Origin: Saxidomus purpurata
Lineage: Eukaryota; Mollusca; Bivalvia; Venerida; Veneridae
Reading direction: 5' to 3'
Length of the DNA: 64,000 bases
Assembly (NCBI GenBank): GCA_022818135.1
Contig: JAFMSR010000002.1
Span: forward strand, 40,334,170 to 40,398,169
Positions within the stretch are counted from its first letter, which is position 1; the number at the start of each line of letters is the position of its first letter. Shown here piece after piece: positions 26,191 to 38,631 of this stretch. A program made the translations under genes and the position numbers. Below the pieces are notes generated by a model. It made no database searches. It saw only the letters and a list, made by a program, of their open reading frames with translations, and was not told where the DNA came from.

Positions 26191-27728
26191 TAAAGAATGA
26201 AATATATAACTGCAAACAATGTTTTAAACAACCTGTACAATTTAGACCTCAATTAATTTTATTAAAAAGATTAAAACGCTACAAAAGAATCAAAATGACA
26301 TCTGCAATGTTTCGTATTTTTTTCTTTAATTGGCATGCTCAATCTTTACTGAACGATACATATCTTTTCTTGTACTGAATAGGTAATGTCTCCTTCCGAC
26401 TGTAATAAACACTTCAGTACACTAACTATATTTAGTTTTCAAGTGTTCAGTACAAGAAGATGATAGTTATTGAACTAAGGTTGTTCTGATAGGATAACCT
26501 TGTCATAAGATAGTCTATTTGTTAATGTTACTAAATTAAGATTTAGATTGCTTTAAAACATTATTCATATATTCACTTTTTTTAGATTATTTTGATCACG
26601 TGATTCAAACCTGATATTTCAGGCTGATTTTCTTTTTCTTTTACAAAACTACCATAAAAAAATAAACATGTACGTTATTTCGAAATATTTCATTCTCGAC
26701 AACGTAAAACTTTGTTGAACCGCCAAGTTGATTTTATATAGTATCAGAAGTTTGCAACACGTCTCACTACAAAAAATCTTCTCTATCTAATGTTGGTTTT
26801 TGCATAACTCATATCTGATTTACATATATTCAATGCTGCAAAAGTCATTTCAGATTTACATTTTGAAATGACGAATGCATTAAAACTCGGTGATTTATCA
26901 AAATTTGCTGACACAGTAAGTGTGACACCTATCCCGTTGATTCCTTATATAACACTAAATAAAAGCAAATTGACACACTTTAATTTGTTATTACTTCGTA
27001 CATTTGAAAGAGTCCAAGCCAATAGCTTCCTCTTTGAAGAATTATAATATTTTGATAGTTTGCTATAACATGTTTTTTTAACATTTAAGAAGAAATGTGG
27101 CTGAAACCATCTGCCGTTGCAGGTGAACCGAGAATCTTAATCTATATAAATATAATTATTCCTTCACATTCAAGGAATGCTTCTGTCTTTACACCCATAC
27201 AACTCATGAATGCATCACACACTGAGCGATTTATCTAATATGATGCTGATAAGTAATAAATGAAATTTAGAAATTGTTAAGCGTGGAACTCGTTAGTTTT
27301 CCTAACGTATCTTAACCCAGATTCAAGGTTTGAAATTTTGTATGAAATAAAATCAGTTATTTCGCCCTTTTATGTTTTATATGCCTTTCAATAAACAAAC
27401 GGTATACAGCATGTGACAGCCACGGGAAAAGGCTTGGTCATTTATTATGTACGTAATGATGACATGGCAGACTATTTTGTAACATAACTTCTCACTGCAT
27501 GCTGAGGGGATAAAGATTACAAATGCTCATTATCACAAGAGACCAATATCAAAAGGATAATCCCCTCTATTCACAATAAATACAATGTATACGTAATCCC
27601 AATATCACCATAACGACCAATTGATTAGGCGACATGTCGAATGAAAATTAAAACACGTACGTATAGAAATGTCCATTCCCAAATACGGCAATGCCGTTTG
27701 TTTCACACAGGCACACAAGGCAACTAAT
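26191..27728. other. Intergenic AT-rich sequence between A and B
   Basis: No gene, RNA or clear repeat recognised. Confidence 0.5.
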
Positions 27729-30486
27729 ACAATGTCTGAGTGATATTACTTATAGTAAAGTGACACTCAATCCAAGAGTTCTATTTCTTAAATAACCCGT
27801 ATAACAAGTTTTGCCTGCCAAGCGTAAGATATTGTTTATTGTTTGTAAATTGTCTTACACCGTATGTTAAGCATTCCAGATACTTTTGAAAAATTCAGAA
27901 AAAACTTGGTGAGCTTTCCAGTCTTGGTTGTGAACCATTTTTGTCTTCTTTGTCTAGGTCTTCTGTCATTATTTTTGTTGGGTACCTTTTTGGGTACGAT
28001 TTAATTCAAGTTTTGCGTAAACGTATTGTCCTTGAAAAGAAACGGGTTAAACCGAGAAAACTTCATCCAACCAACGACAGTTTTATGTTGCATTACTTTG
28101 CTGTACTTATCAGTTGGTAATTTGGAGACATACGACAAAATAAAAAGTCTTTGCCTAACCAACTAGATGTTGGCTATGAGGTTGAAAAAGATTCTGGTCG
28201 ATTTATGTCTCCATTCACATTTTTGCGACAATAACATGCTATTTGCTTTCAAAAATCTTCTGCGTGATAACATTCCCCAAAAAGAGTATCTATTGTTTCT
28301 ATTTCCTCATTACAAAAACTGCACAGGCTAGTTCAAGAAAATCAGAAATTGTAATAATACCTTTATTACTCCATGAATTTCTCGTTTATATTTTAGATCA
28401 TTATTGTTCCAAATAACAGTATTTGAGAACAAGAAATTTTCTCTTTTATATTTTATCTTGCACCTTGATTTAATACATCTTCAAGAAAGTTACTAATTAT
28501 TTTGATGCCTGTGCCCATGATTTAAAGTTTATTTCAATTTCAACCACTTTGTACCCCTCGTTTTTGTATTCTTTTTCAATTACGATGATTCATTTTACTT
28601 TATGTTTTTTGAATCCCCATATGAATTCAAACGTTTCTTGTTGAGGTTTTTTTTATAGTTTCTGGTCATGGGTTTGGGCGAACCGACAACATGTACGTAC
28701 GTTTTGGAAGAATCAAAGATTTTAAAACTCTGATATTACCAATTGTTGACAGTTACATCGCTTTCCATCTAATCCAACTGTAGTAAAAGTTTATTTCATT
28801 TTATTTTCAAATTAAGTTGAGTTTGCATGAAATATTACGCCAAGAGATTTTACTTCTGTACTATTTCATTTAATGTCTTTTTCCATGAGTATCTTAGGTC
28901 ATGTTCGTTTCCAATAGATAATGACTCAACACTTATTATAAAAATGTAAGAACTTTAATCTAAGTTAAAGCATTATTCGTAGCGGAACAACTAGGTGAAT
29001 TCAGTAAAACGTTCCATCAATTGCTTAAGGTCGTTTCCGAAATTGAAAAATTAAAGCAATTTATGTATGAATTCATGAATTTAATGCTAAGAATATAGCT
29101 ATTTTAGTCTTAAAGCTTTTCTGTACATTGTGTTGAAAAGAGTACACAGCAATACTAAAACCACTGAACGAATGGCTCTATCAAAATAACTTCCAGACAA
29201 AATTCTTGCAAAAACATCAGAATCCAAAATGAATTTTTTCAAGCTAGCATCATCTTAGCACAAAACCGACATCATAAAATGTATACTTCTTTAGAGAGCG
29301 AAAACCTCTTCAGTGTATGAAGGTTTTGGCCTGTCTGGCCGATGCAATTTCAAGGGACAAACTGACTTTATGTGTTAATTTGCTCTTAAGTGTGCCCCAA
29401 AACAGTAAAGATTACATTGTAATCATTTGGCGTAAACTTTATTATTGGATTACAAACTATTAAAGCGGTTTCATTGAAATAATATTCTTGTACATCAGAC
29501 TGAAATACAGTCCCTGGGGGAGGTACAGTTCTGCTCTATCTTCATAGAGACAAGTGTCTGTCTACTCATAATGCTACATAATTTCTTTCAGTTTAAGAAG
29601 CTTAGCTGCACAACATTTCGTTACATTTAATCACATTTGAAATAGGTTAATTGGTGTCCAGTGTAACCTTAATTCATGATTTATGTATATATAATTTTCT
29701 GCTTTTACACTATTAAGTTTTTGACATTTGAAGATTTCCCACTTCTCTAAACTTGAAAAGGTGATAGAGCTAAACGTTACTTATCAATTTTATCTTATCT
29801 ATATTTCTATTGATTTCCACATTTTTAAAGCAGCTTGATAAAACAATTAATAGTGTATAATGAAACAGTATGAGAAACGTAGTTGAAAAACTTACCAGTT
29901 TTCGCCTTTTCGATTAGCTGTTCGGGTATTCTTCGTGTCACAAGTCAATAACAATGGCTGCTTTCCGAAACCTGGCTGTCTTATTAAAAATCGAACTTTT
30001 AGTAAAGCGTATTCGTCATATTTGAGGGTGTCTTTTGCATATAATCTGGTAGAAAATATATCGATATAAACAAGTGCTCAGTACCCTTTAGTTTGACCAT
30101 ATTTTAGTGTCGGCCATATTTGGACGCCGCCTTGAGTTCTGTAAATGATTTGCACACTTAAATTTGATAAATTACACAAATGAAATGGAAACCAGCTTTT
30201 TGAAGTACAAAATGCTTGAAGGTAAAGGGAATGAAATGTTCAAATAAACCACGTATATTTAGAGCTAAAATACATGTAAAATTACCCAGTCCAATTAAAA
30301 ATGAGTGTGCATTCAATATCTTTTATTGCTGCTGTAATGCAATTATTTTGATTAGCCATGAGTCATATTATATTTCTTGTCACGTAAGTGTTTAATTTAT
30401 TAAGTTATACGGGGGTCCGGGTTACTTAAGAAATAGATCCCTTTTGAATTGAGTGTCACTTTACTAAAAGAAATATCACTCATTGT
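27729..30486. mobile_element. About 2.75-kb element with long (about 75-bp) terminal inverted repeats
   Basis: Left end (27729-27805): ACAATG, then GAGTGATATTACTTATAG, TAAAGTGACACTCAATCC and on through ATTTCTTAAATAACCCGTATAAC. The right end (about 30404-30486) is its inverted copy with a few mismatches and one small gap. No target duplication is obvious. The interior holds LINE-like minus-strand remnants and otherwise AT-rich sequence, so it may be a non-autonomous DNA element carrying a nested retrotransposon, or two inverted copies of a shorter MITE. Confidence 0.65.
27900..28930 (-). pseudogene. Degraded non-LTR retrotransposon (LINE) ORF2 3' part
   Basis: Minus-strand pieces in shifting frames match the typical order of a LINE reverse-transcriptase C-terminus. 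A segment like VLKSLILPKRTYMLSVRPNP is followed by FEFIWGFKKHKVK, YKNEGYKVVEIEINFKSWAQ, SNTVIWNNNDLKYKREIHG and a CSFCNEEIETIDTLFGEC motif (zinc-finger-like C-x2-C...C). Frameshifts and stops separate the pieces. I infer a dead L1/Tx1-like or related LINE; the clade cannot be fixed by eye. Confidence 0.7.
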
Positions 30487-33020
30487 GTTTGGAAAGATGA
30501 ATTAAATGGCTTTGCCGTATTTGTATCTGTACATTTCGAATTTTCATTCGACATGTCACCTGAGCTACTAGTCACTATAATGTATATTTTATTGCGATTG
30601 GAGGCGATCAAGGAGACTGAAGCTGCATGACAGTTGCACGGATAATTCATTGTCTTTAACATCCACTGGAAAGATTGAATTAAATCCAATAAAGCTCAGT
30701 CAATTGAATAACGGACGGACGCATCCTAATATGATAATAATATACAACTTACTAAGGTATAAAATCAAGAATTGTGTCCATGGAAGACAATACAGCCCAT
30801 AGCTGCTAGTGATACATCATAGATCAGGTGCATGCGATGAATATGTTGAAGGTTATTGCCTACTACTGGATTAAGGTTTATTAAGGGTCTGGTTTTTTGC
30901 ATAGTGGTTTGAAGAGTAACTCTAACACATACATGAAAATCATTTTTACGTACATTAAATTCATTGTAAGTGAAACAGGGACTTTAACTATTGTATCAAA
31001 ATGTGATCTATGACAAGTGGTACATGTACTGTAGGACTAAGCCAAATACCAATAATTGATGAGGATTGTCCGGGAACAGCCCTTTTTAACCCTTAAGTAT
31101 ATTTTGCTGCCTATATGATATCTTCAACGTCTACCTTGTTTGCACTATCTCTGACTCTTCAGTTATATTTAAAGTCATTTTTACAGAACCATTTATTAAT
31201 AATATAATCTAAGATCCAGTCTTCCTTGAAAGAAGTACCAATTTACAACATGTGGTGAGAGGTAATGTTACAAAATAGCCGTGCTGTGTCATCGTCATAA
31301 TAAATGAGCAAGCATTTTCCTTTATGATCCACAATGACTGAAGCTAAAACTTGTTATAAATAATGTTTATTTATTGAAAGGCAAATTAAAAAAAGAATGA
31401 AAGAACTAATTTAATTTCACACAGATTTGTAGACCTTGAGCAATTTAGGTAAACTAAAGAGTTCCATGCTGGCCGATATTTATCAGCATCATATATTACA
31501 TACATCACTCTGTATGTGATGCATTCACGAAACTTAGCTATCTGATATGCGCTGTTAACAAAATTGTAAGGACAGATACATTCCTTGCATGTGAAGAAAT
31601 AATTATATATATATAACGATAAAGTTTCCCCTTTAATCGCACTGCATCGGCTGTAACGTCAGATGTTTTCAACAACATTTCTTCTTAACAAATGTAGCAT
31701 GCACAAGCATAGTATTTTCCTTGATCATGATGGGCGAGAGGCAGCACGAATGTTCGAACCTCAGCAAGTGGTGAAGTTATATGGGATGCCTATCTGTACT
31801 GTATGCTGCCTAGCATTAAAGGGCCGGGTTTCGTTAGTGGATCGAGTTAATTGGGGGCCTTCATGGTAATGAATAAATGAAGAAACGCATTGAATTTTCT
31901 TCTTGTGTAAATTTACTCATATATTCTGCTGCATGTTCCCAACGTTAATCTTAATCTTTTCATTTCCGTTTGAACTTCATTGTGTGACAGTACTCGGCAT
32001 TGTCAGCAGTGGAAAACATAAATGTAAACCATCCATCTCTCGTTCCTACAAAGCCTGATTTAGTCTATTAAAAAGATATAAGAAAAACCATAGTTTACTT
32101 ACGAAACTTTATTATATGATTTTTTCTAACATACATTATAGTTTAAATCAATTCTGCCTATAGGTTCAATCTAATACAATTACATGATTTCTTTTGCCAT
32201 AAATGCTTATAATTTTAACAGCAATCAATAATTATGTAAAACAGTCATTTGCTAAAATGAATACATGTTGCAGAGACGTATAATAAAAGCATCGCATTAC
32301 GCTTAAACGTTTACATAGTATATATCCGGGATATAATTTTATACACAATATCATAAAGTGTGGGAAAAGGATGTAGCAAAAAAGCTGAAAAAAGATCATA
32401 GTCATAAAAGGATTTGACAATTTGCAATGTGACCGGTATCCGTATTTCGGTGTTCGCAGATTAAAAGATTTCAAAATACAATACTTTATTCAAACCGCTC
32501 ATCCGGGAGGTTGCTGGTTCATCCCACTAGAGTGACAACCGTACCTCCTCATACGATACAAGTACTGCTTTTTTTCAGGAAGCGGACTCGAGGGTGACTC
32601 GATAAGCTACAAGCTTTCTTCACAATCAAGCAATCAAGATGAAATGAATTAGTATAAACTACACCATTGCTTACCGGTTTGTTGACAGCTTTTCAAGCCG
32701 TTACACACTATTTTCTTGGCTTATAAAGTCGTCTTGTTTTACAAATGTGTTCAGAATAATATGTTTGAGTTATTATATCTATAACGTTATATGAGCCACA
32801 TCAATACTACGATAAATACCAAGAAGAACGTGTATGTTATACATCAGTTGGTGGTGTTGATCTTCATTTTGCCATATGCATCAAATATTTTCAAGCTCGT
32901 TTGTGTCATCAAACTTTCTATGCTAAAATATATTCCTACGCAGACAAAGTAATTAACCAGGTGAGTCATTGATTTAATGTGCACTTTGACCAAATAAACA
33001 GCACAATACTTTCGCCAAAT
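30487..33020. other. Intergenic sequence downstream of paralogue A
   Basis: AT-rich; apart from the SINE fragment near 32.5 kb nothing is recognised. It probably contains the 3' UTR of paralogue A at its right end. Confidence 0.5.
32487..32660 (+). mobile_element. SINE fragment, 5'-truncated (family shared with 43503-43690)
   Basis: Starts inside the tRNA-like head (GCTCATCCGGGAGGTTGCTG) and continues through CGTACCTCCTCATACGA, AGTACTG, TTCAGGAAGCGGACTC and AGCTTTCTTCACAAT. The same order occurs in the fuller copy at 43503-43690. Confidence 0.75.
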
Positions 33021-33023
33021 GTT

Positions 33024-35231
33024 TTATGCGGGCTTGCCTTTGCAATGAGGAAGGCGGTAACAAAGTATTGTAAGCCTGTAGAACAAAAGCATCAATGTAA
33101 CGATGTTCTTCAGCAAGAAGAATATAAGACTGTATGTAATAAGCTTCACCTGGATGATAATGTAGAGTCGAACAACAAGAAAAGGTAAATCTTGGAGGAA
33201 AATGCTCATACATGTCACCACAATCTCCACAAACTTATCACCGAAGTACCGCGTGATCCATTCAACATTCGGATTGCGGACCTTCCGAAAGCGTTTCCTT
33301 TGCATAAGTACGGGAATAAATTGAATGAAACTGGCTGACCACACAGCTAAAATGGCGTAGGTGAGGTTCAGGTGTCCTCGGACTTCATTCTGATCGAAGA
33401 CAGCAAGAAGTTCCATTATATCTGAAGCTATGGCAAGGAACTCGAGAAGAAGGTCTGCCAAGAAATCTCGCGAGACTGTACCACGAGGCAGCAACCACCG
33501 ACTGAATACAAGCAGGTAAACGAGAGACTCCTCAATGATAATCACCCACACATCGTTATCAAGAGAACCCAGGACAGGCTGTGAAAAGTCAAACAAACCA
33601 GTTATTAACAGACAAGCCGCAATCTATCGCTACAAAACAGCATTTATCTTGTTTCAGAATAAACAGTAAGACGTTTAAAAGTAGATTGTAAATAGAATGT
33701 AATTACCTCGTCAGGTACTGGGGTCGTTGTGATGGTTGTATTTATTTCTGTCGTCTGTCCGCTTGACATACCATTTGTAGATGTTGTTAAGACCAAACTC
33801 CTACTTGTTTCGTTTGCAGTTGTTACTGGTAATAAGTCTGTTGGAAAGTTTGCCGTAACATTCGCTGGAAATGGTGTTGTCATATTTTGTACTGATAAAG
33901 ATGTTGTCGGTGTCGTTTGATATGGAGTAGTTGTTGTCCACTTGCCTGGATTTACGAAGCGGTCGTACTGGTTCAGCTGAAGAAGCCAGATCGCTGGTAT
34001 CGTCGATGCCAAGTAAATAAGAAAGCAAGGACACCACCTGCAAAATGCCGTATTATCTTCTTGTGTTTTATTATGCACAGGTATTAGTTATCTTAAGACA
34101 CTACCGACACTTTTTCAGTTTATTTTTTCATTTGCAATGGTGTCATGGTGTACAAATACGTGTGTTTTACTGTGTGAAAGGCTAGTATAAGCTACATGTA
34201 TATGTATGATAGCTTTCACATAATTGTCTTAAATGAAATAATTATTACACATTCACTTAATGATGCAATTGCAAAGAAAAAGAAACTTTTTCGGAGGCCA
34301 ATACATATATAAAAATATGTTATGAAATATGAGGATTTACAAACAAGTTTTTTCTCAGATTTTCCATAGAATTTTTACAGAGGTAGAATCGAAACTTAAA
34401 AATATACCTAGGTTTCTCGTGAGTTTTCTGAAAACAGTCAACAGTTGGATGTGTAAATCTAAGAGTGGCACTTACTACTTGTTAAAGTCCTAATCATATA
34501 ACATGCTTTAGTCAATCATAAGATGTAAAATAAAAATACATGCAGAAAAATGATACCCATCAGGGGTTTAGTAATGGAGCTTTAAACGTATATTCTCACC
34601 ATGAATATTCCATGCCTGCATTTTTAATTATAACGACCATGCCTTCTATTAATAGAAAGAAGTTTGCAATCACAAGAAGCCAATACTTATCCTCGTTGTA
34701 TGCGTCTGTCACTCGCCATACCGCCAAGATGTTGTGGGCAAACAGTAAAAACCTTACAAAACATGCCATGAAAATCCGGCCGTTGTTACTATATAGTAAC
34801 TTCGTATCAGATTCTTTGTCCTTTTTATCAACTCTAGTTTCATTGTCATCTATCACAGCCTTTATGATTTTTCCATTTTGAAATGATTGGATATGTCTCA
34901 AGAAAGCCTTCTGTGAAAGTCCTGAATCGGAGCTAGTACTAAGAACCACCCTTGATTTTGTTGCCGGTAGACTGTATGCATCATCTCTTCTCCCATGGTA
35001 TGCATCTACATCCCCATCACCCATGACCTCAGCCACAATTGTAAATTCTCCATTATTATCTGTGCCAGGTCCATCATATGCCTTATAGACTTGGCTTACA
35101 GGCCGACTATACGGACTTGACCAGGGTACGGTAAAGGGCGTTAACATATGTACGTCGCTATCTCCGACTTGACGAACGTTGACAGAGCCACCTTCCTCAT
35201 AATTCGGCTTTTCATGATGATCATTCCACAT
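33024..35231 (-). CDS. TMEM26-like protein, paralogue A (complete, 505 aa)
   Basis: Exons 35231-34600, 34037-33707 and 33578-33024 (TAA). Lengths 632, 331 and 555 nt join to 506 codons in frame. Donors GTGAGA and GTAATT, acceptors tgcag and cacag. Residues 1-150 form a polar acidic extension. TM1 (about 152-172) contains HNILAVWRV and TM2 is about 183-203. W211-W-C-P-C opens TM3 (to about 233, ending WLLQLNQYD). A Thr/Ser-rich loop (about 236-321) follows with many N-x-T/S sequons (NMT, NVT, NET, NTT), so it is probably extracellular or lumenal and heavily glycosylated. Exon 3 carries the TMEM26 core: FSRWLLPRGTVSRDFLADLL, LAVWSASFIQF and IFLQDLPFLVVRLYII plus a last TM. Human TMEM26 has matching WLLP...RD and QDGPFLVVRL blocks. 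The molecular role is unknown; B is its decayed sister copy. Confidence 0.87.
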
Positions 35232-35384
35232 TTTCCATACAATATCATTAAAATGTCGCGATTTCGAAATTTATTGAAATGGTTCACTTTTAGAAAAGGC
35301 GTTTTCCCCCTCTCTGTAATAACTCCAATACACGTCTTTAAGCCGGGTTTTAAACGGATACTGTGTCAATTCACTTTTTGAATT

Positions 35385-35550
35385 TTATCTTAAATCCTGA
35401 AATGTTAGACTGTTTGCACCGGTGATCGCATTGAAATATTCAAATTATAATTCATGTGCTCATGTTCCATCATAATGAAGCTGAATGTGTTTTTCAGCGT
35501 GTATTGTTGCCAGATTCATTGACACCAATTTTATCATTACTTTCCTACCT
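35385..35550. promoter_or_regulatory. Upstream block of A shared with B
   Basis: Counterpart of 25770-25985: the same ordered motifs upstream of the start codon. No TATA box or initiator is certain. Confidence 0.5.
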
Positions 35551-36980
35551 TTTAAAATTCCTTAATTTACATACCAGGATTTATTTTCTTTTTAATGGTT
35601 GCTATACTATTCAAATAGATGAAACAGTGGAGATATAACCAACGATTAAAGTTGGATAAAAAATCTTTACTTTAATTGCCTTGATAATTATGCTCCTGTC
35701 AAAACATATCCTGGATAAACAATGAACAATAAAGTAAAGAAAAAAATATCATTGCACACAATGCTCTAATGACCTGTCCAATTAATATCTTAATTGATTT
35801 GATTTAAGAAAATTCAATGTTACAAAGGAATCAATGTGACATACGTCAAATGTCGCCTTTTTTCTTCTAGTGACATGTTCCCTCTGTACTTAATGTTATA
35901 TTTCTTTTAATAGAAAGGAATGTAGTACTGCTCATTTCATGTTAAGTTTCATGTTTTTTATTTATTTCTGTAGTGGCTATTGTTATTTATAGTCAGGAGT
36001 CGAAAACTTATAATATCTATTTTACATAATTCAAATGATGAATGAGGTCGATCGTTTGGGAAATGTATTTCGCTTACAATTATTTGCTACGGTAGTCCAA
36101 ATAAAACATTAGTTAGTCCAAGTTTTCTCATAAATTTATTAACCCTCGACTATTCAATTTCGAAAGCGCATTTTTTGGGTATTCATCCGTCTTCATCATA
36201 ACCATCATCGAGAGCTAGAATACGTAACAATGTGGTTATTTTTGATGCACATAGATTTGTTGTCTGCTTTTCGTTCAGTTTAAGGTCGGAAAATTTAAGA
36301 GAAATGAGAAGTCATAGTAAATGTGCTTCAATTAAGTAAATGTTACATATGATGTATTTCGGTTTGTAAAGTGTTTATGTTTTATATTTATAATGCTATC
36401 AGTTATACCATCACAAACTCAAATTGATTTTCCATTTTCTTTCATAAAACTAACATATATTTATTTTGGAGAATTTCACACTAGGCTACCAAGTGTTGAA
36501 AGTAAAACTATGTCACACTATCAGTTTTGTTCTATTAGACATGTGGTTGGCGGATACTTGATGTGGGGTTGGACATCGGAGGACGGACAAAACGAAAGGT
36601 TGTTATCAAAATGATCCATGTATATCATTAAGGCCAATAAACAAAATTAGATCTTTCTGTTATTTATTTCAAATCTTTTTATTGTTTATCGTTTATCAGG
36701 AAAAAAATGAAAAAATGAAATTTCATTAAAGTGGATTGGGTTATAATGAGGGGCGTAATACTTACTCAGATGATGATAAAGAATACCACCATCCCTAATG
36801 TTTCATTCTAAACTATAACATATAACATTAGAGAAGATGGAACATGGCCAGAATTGGAGAGTGGTTGTTAACAGAGTATTGCCTCTTGCTCATAAGGCCT
36901 ATGGGAAAATCGATTATTTTCCTTTATACCATAAAATCACTTATTTATTGATTCCTATTATGAAAAATACACCACATACA
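35551..36980. other. Intergenic sequence, nothing recognised
   Basis: AT-rich sequence upstream of paralogue A. A 73-codon open frame near 36393 has no supporting feature. Confidence 0.5.
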
Positions 36981-37428
36981 TTAAAGTGACATTATGCACA
37001 TCTTACTGCACATAGTGTATATTTGATGACAGTTTTATAAAAGCAATTTTCGGTTGCTGTGCATTTAAATGTGTTAAACTAATGATAATGTCGCATAAGT
37101 ATTTGAAGTTGGTGCTTTAGAAATAAAAAAATGGACTAATTGAATAATAGTTCCTCTCTTCGCAGTGATCTCCCGTGTGTTATTGTTGTTGTTGGAAGAG
37201 ATTTCAGCAATGGAAGGGAAGCAACTCCTGTATGCAGTTGTTGTTTTTCTTAAATTGACTCTCCCAATCAAAATAGGAAAAGTAATATTTGGAAAGTTAT
37301 TATTTCGTACTGGTAGCAGGAAGAGTTTGGTGTATTGGGTTAAAAGCTATTACTTCCTCTACCCTTTTTACATACACCTATTTCAGCTGGATTTTTACTT
37401 GAAAAAAATGTGCATAGTTCCACTTTAA
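36981..37428. mobile_element. MITE with TTAA ends
   Basis: Left TTAAAGTGACATTATGCACA and right (read inverted) TTAAAGTGGAACTATGCACA form an imperfect inverted repeat of about 24 bp with TTAA at both edges, as for Kolobok or piggyBac-type insertions. The interior open frames on both strands have no recognisable product. Confidence 0.7.
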
Positions 37429-38300
37429 AGTTTAGGCACCCGAATTCTAGCTAATTCTGCATTTGACACCTTGCTTTGATGGTGTATCAATAAAAATAAT
37501 ATTGCGAATCGACCCATCATTATTTTTCCAGAAATACGGGTTTTTCACAGACCTTTGCGCATACGCGACATCAATGAATATCGACCGTATTAGCAACTGA
37601 GGGGGCAGTTACACGCCACTGCATAAGCGATATATACTGATATATTGATCTATCATTTATATTTGTTTTATAAAACAAAAATAAGTTATAGTTTCTTTAA
37701 AAACATGGTCAATAAATTTCTTGTTATCTTGATTTTCAGCAGTGAACCCCTTAACATACCAATAACTGAATGTGCTTATTAACTTTTGATAATTGGTTCT
37801 GTTATGGAGCTCTCTCCGTAGAATAGTTGAGAGTCTTGTTTTGCAATGGAGCTAAAACGAAGAACATGACTATGTGACGTATCATCATTTTGTGATGGGT
37901 AAACGACCGGGCCTCTTGCAAAGTGTTGGTATTTAGGGAGACTGCCATATCAATACAAATACAAAATACATGTTAAGTACACCAAGAAAATAGACTGTGT
38001 CTCAGGAGTACCTCAATTTTTCAATGCTGAGGGACGCATATTTTCCACAAAAATACCCTAAGCAACATTAACAATGGTTCACTATTTACTGAAATGTGCA
38101 TCCGGGCCGGCACTACATACGACACGATCTTGTTTCGGGTTATTGACAAGGTTTTAATGATTATGGATTAATCAAGGCCCGCATACAACTACAAATATGT
38201 ACACGAAATACCGGATACTGGGATATATTCTAAATATTGAAAGTGTTATGCCCCTTTCTGGAACTCCGCCATTTGCACACAGGTAAACTGGGTTAATCAG
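37429..38300. other. Intergenic sequence, nothing recognised
   Basis: No coding, RNA or repeat signature recognised. Confidence 0.45.
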
Positions 38301-38305
38301 CAGGT

Positions 38306-38329
38306 ATTTTTTTTTTTTTTTTTGGGAAA

Positions 38330-38379
<50 letters not shown>

Positions 38380-38423
38380 TGGGGGGGGGTTTTTTTTTTT
38401 TTTTTTTTTTTTGGGGGGGGCCC
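38306..38423. repeat. Homopolymer-rich tract (long T and G runs)
   Basis: Alternating long T runs (one of about 45), a short A run and two G runs, ending in CCCC. An 87-codon lysine-rich open frame on the minus strand is a by-product. The near absence of any other base suggests a low-complexity or assembly-error region. Confidence 0.85.
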
Positions 38424-38631
38424 CTGAAACGCCAAATTAATTAGGCTAAGCAGGTATATACTTATTAGTCTGACTCTACTTGACGTTATTATGTTATCCT
38501 ACTGTCATAATCAGGTAATAAAAACAACTTCCTTCGTAAAAAACAATTAGGTGACAAAAAAGCCGGAACGTTCGATAATTGAATCTTTAAAAGCAAACTC
38601 ACACTTTTTCACAGGTAACAGTAGACATTAA

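Noticed and set aside
32974..33213. 80-codon minus-strand ORF overlapping exon 3 of A (also 17822-18016 and 22404-22622)
   Set aside because: These are shifted-frame readings of the conserved exon 3 and recur only because the exon does.
33729..34881. Plus-strand ORFs opposite TMEM26-like exons 1 and 2 of A
   Set aside because: They are antisense shadows; the minus strand has splice sites, family motifs and matching phases. The same applies to ORFs opposite B and C.
38172..38435. Lysine-rich 87-codon ORF
   Set aside because: It arises from poly-T on the other strand.
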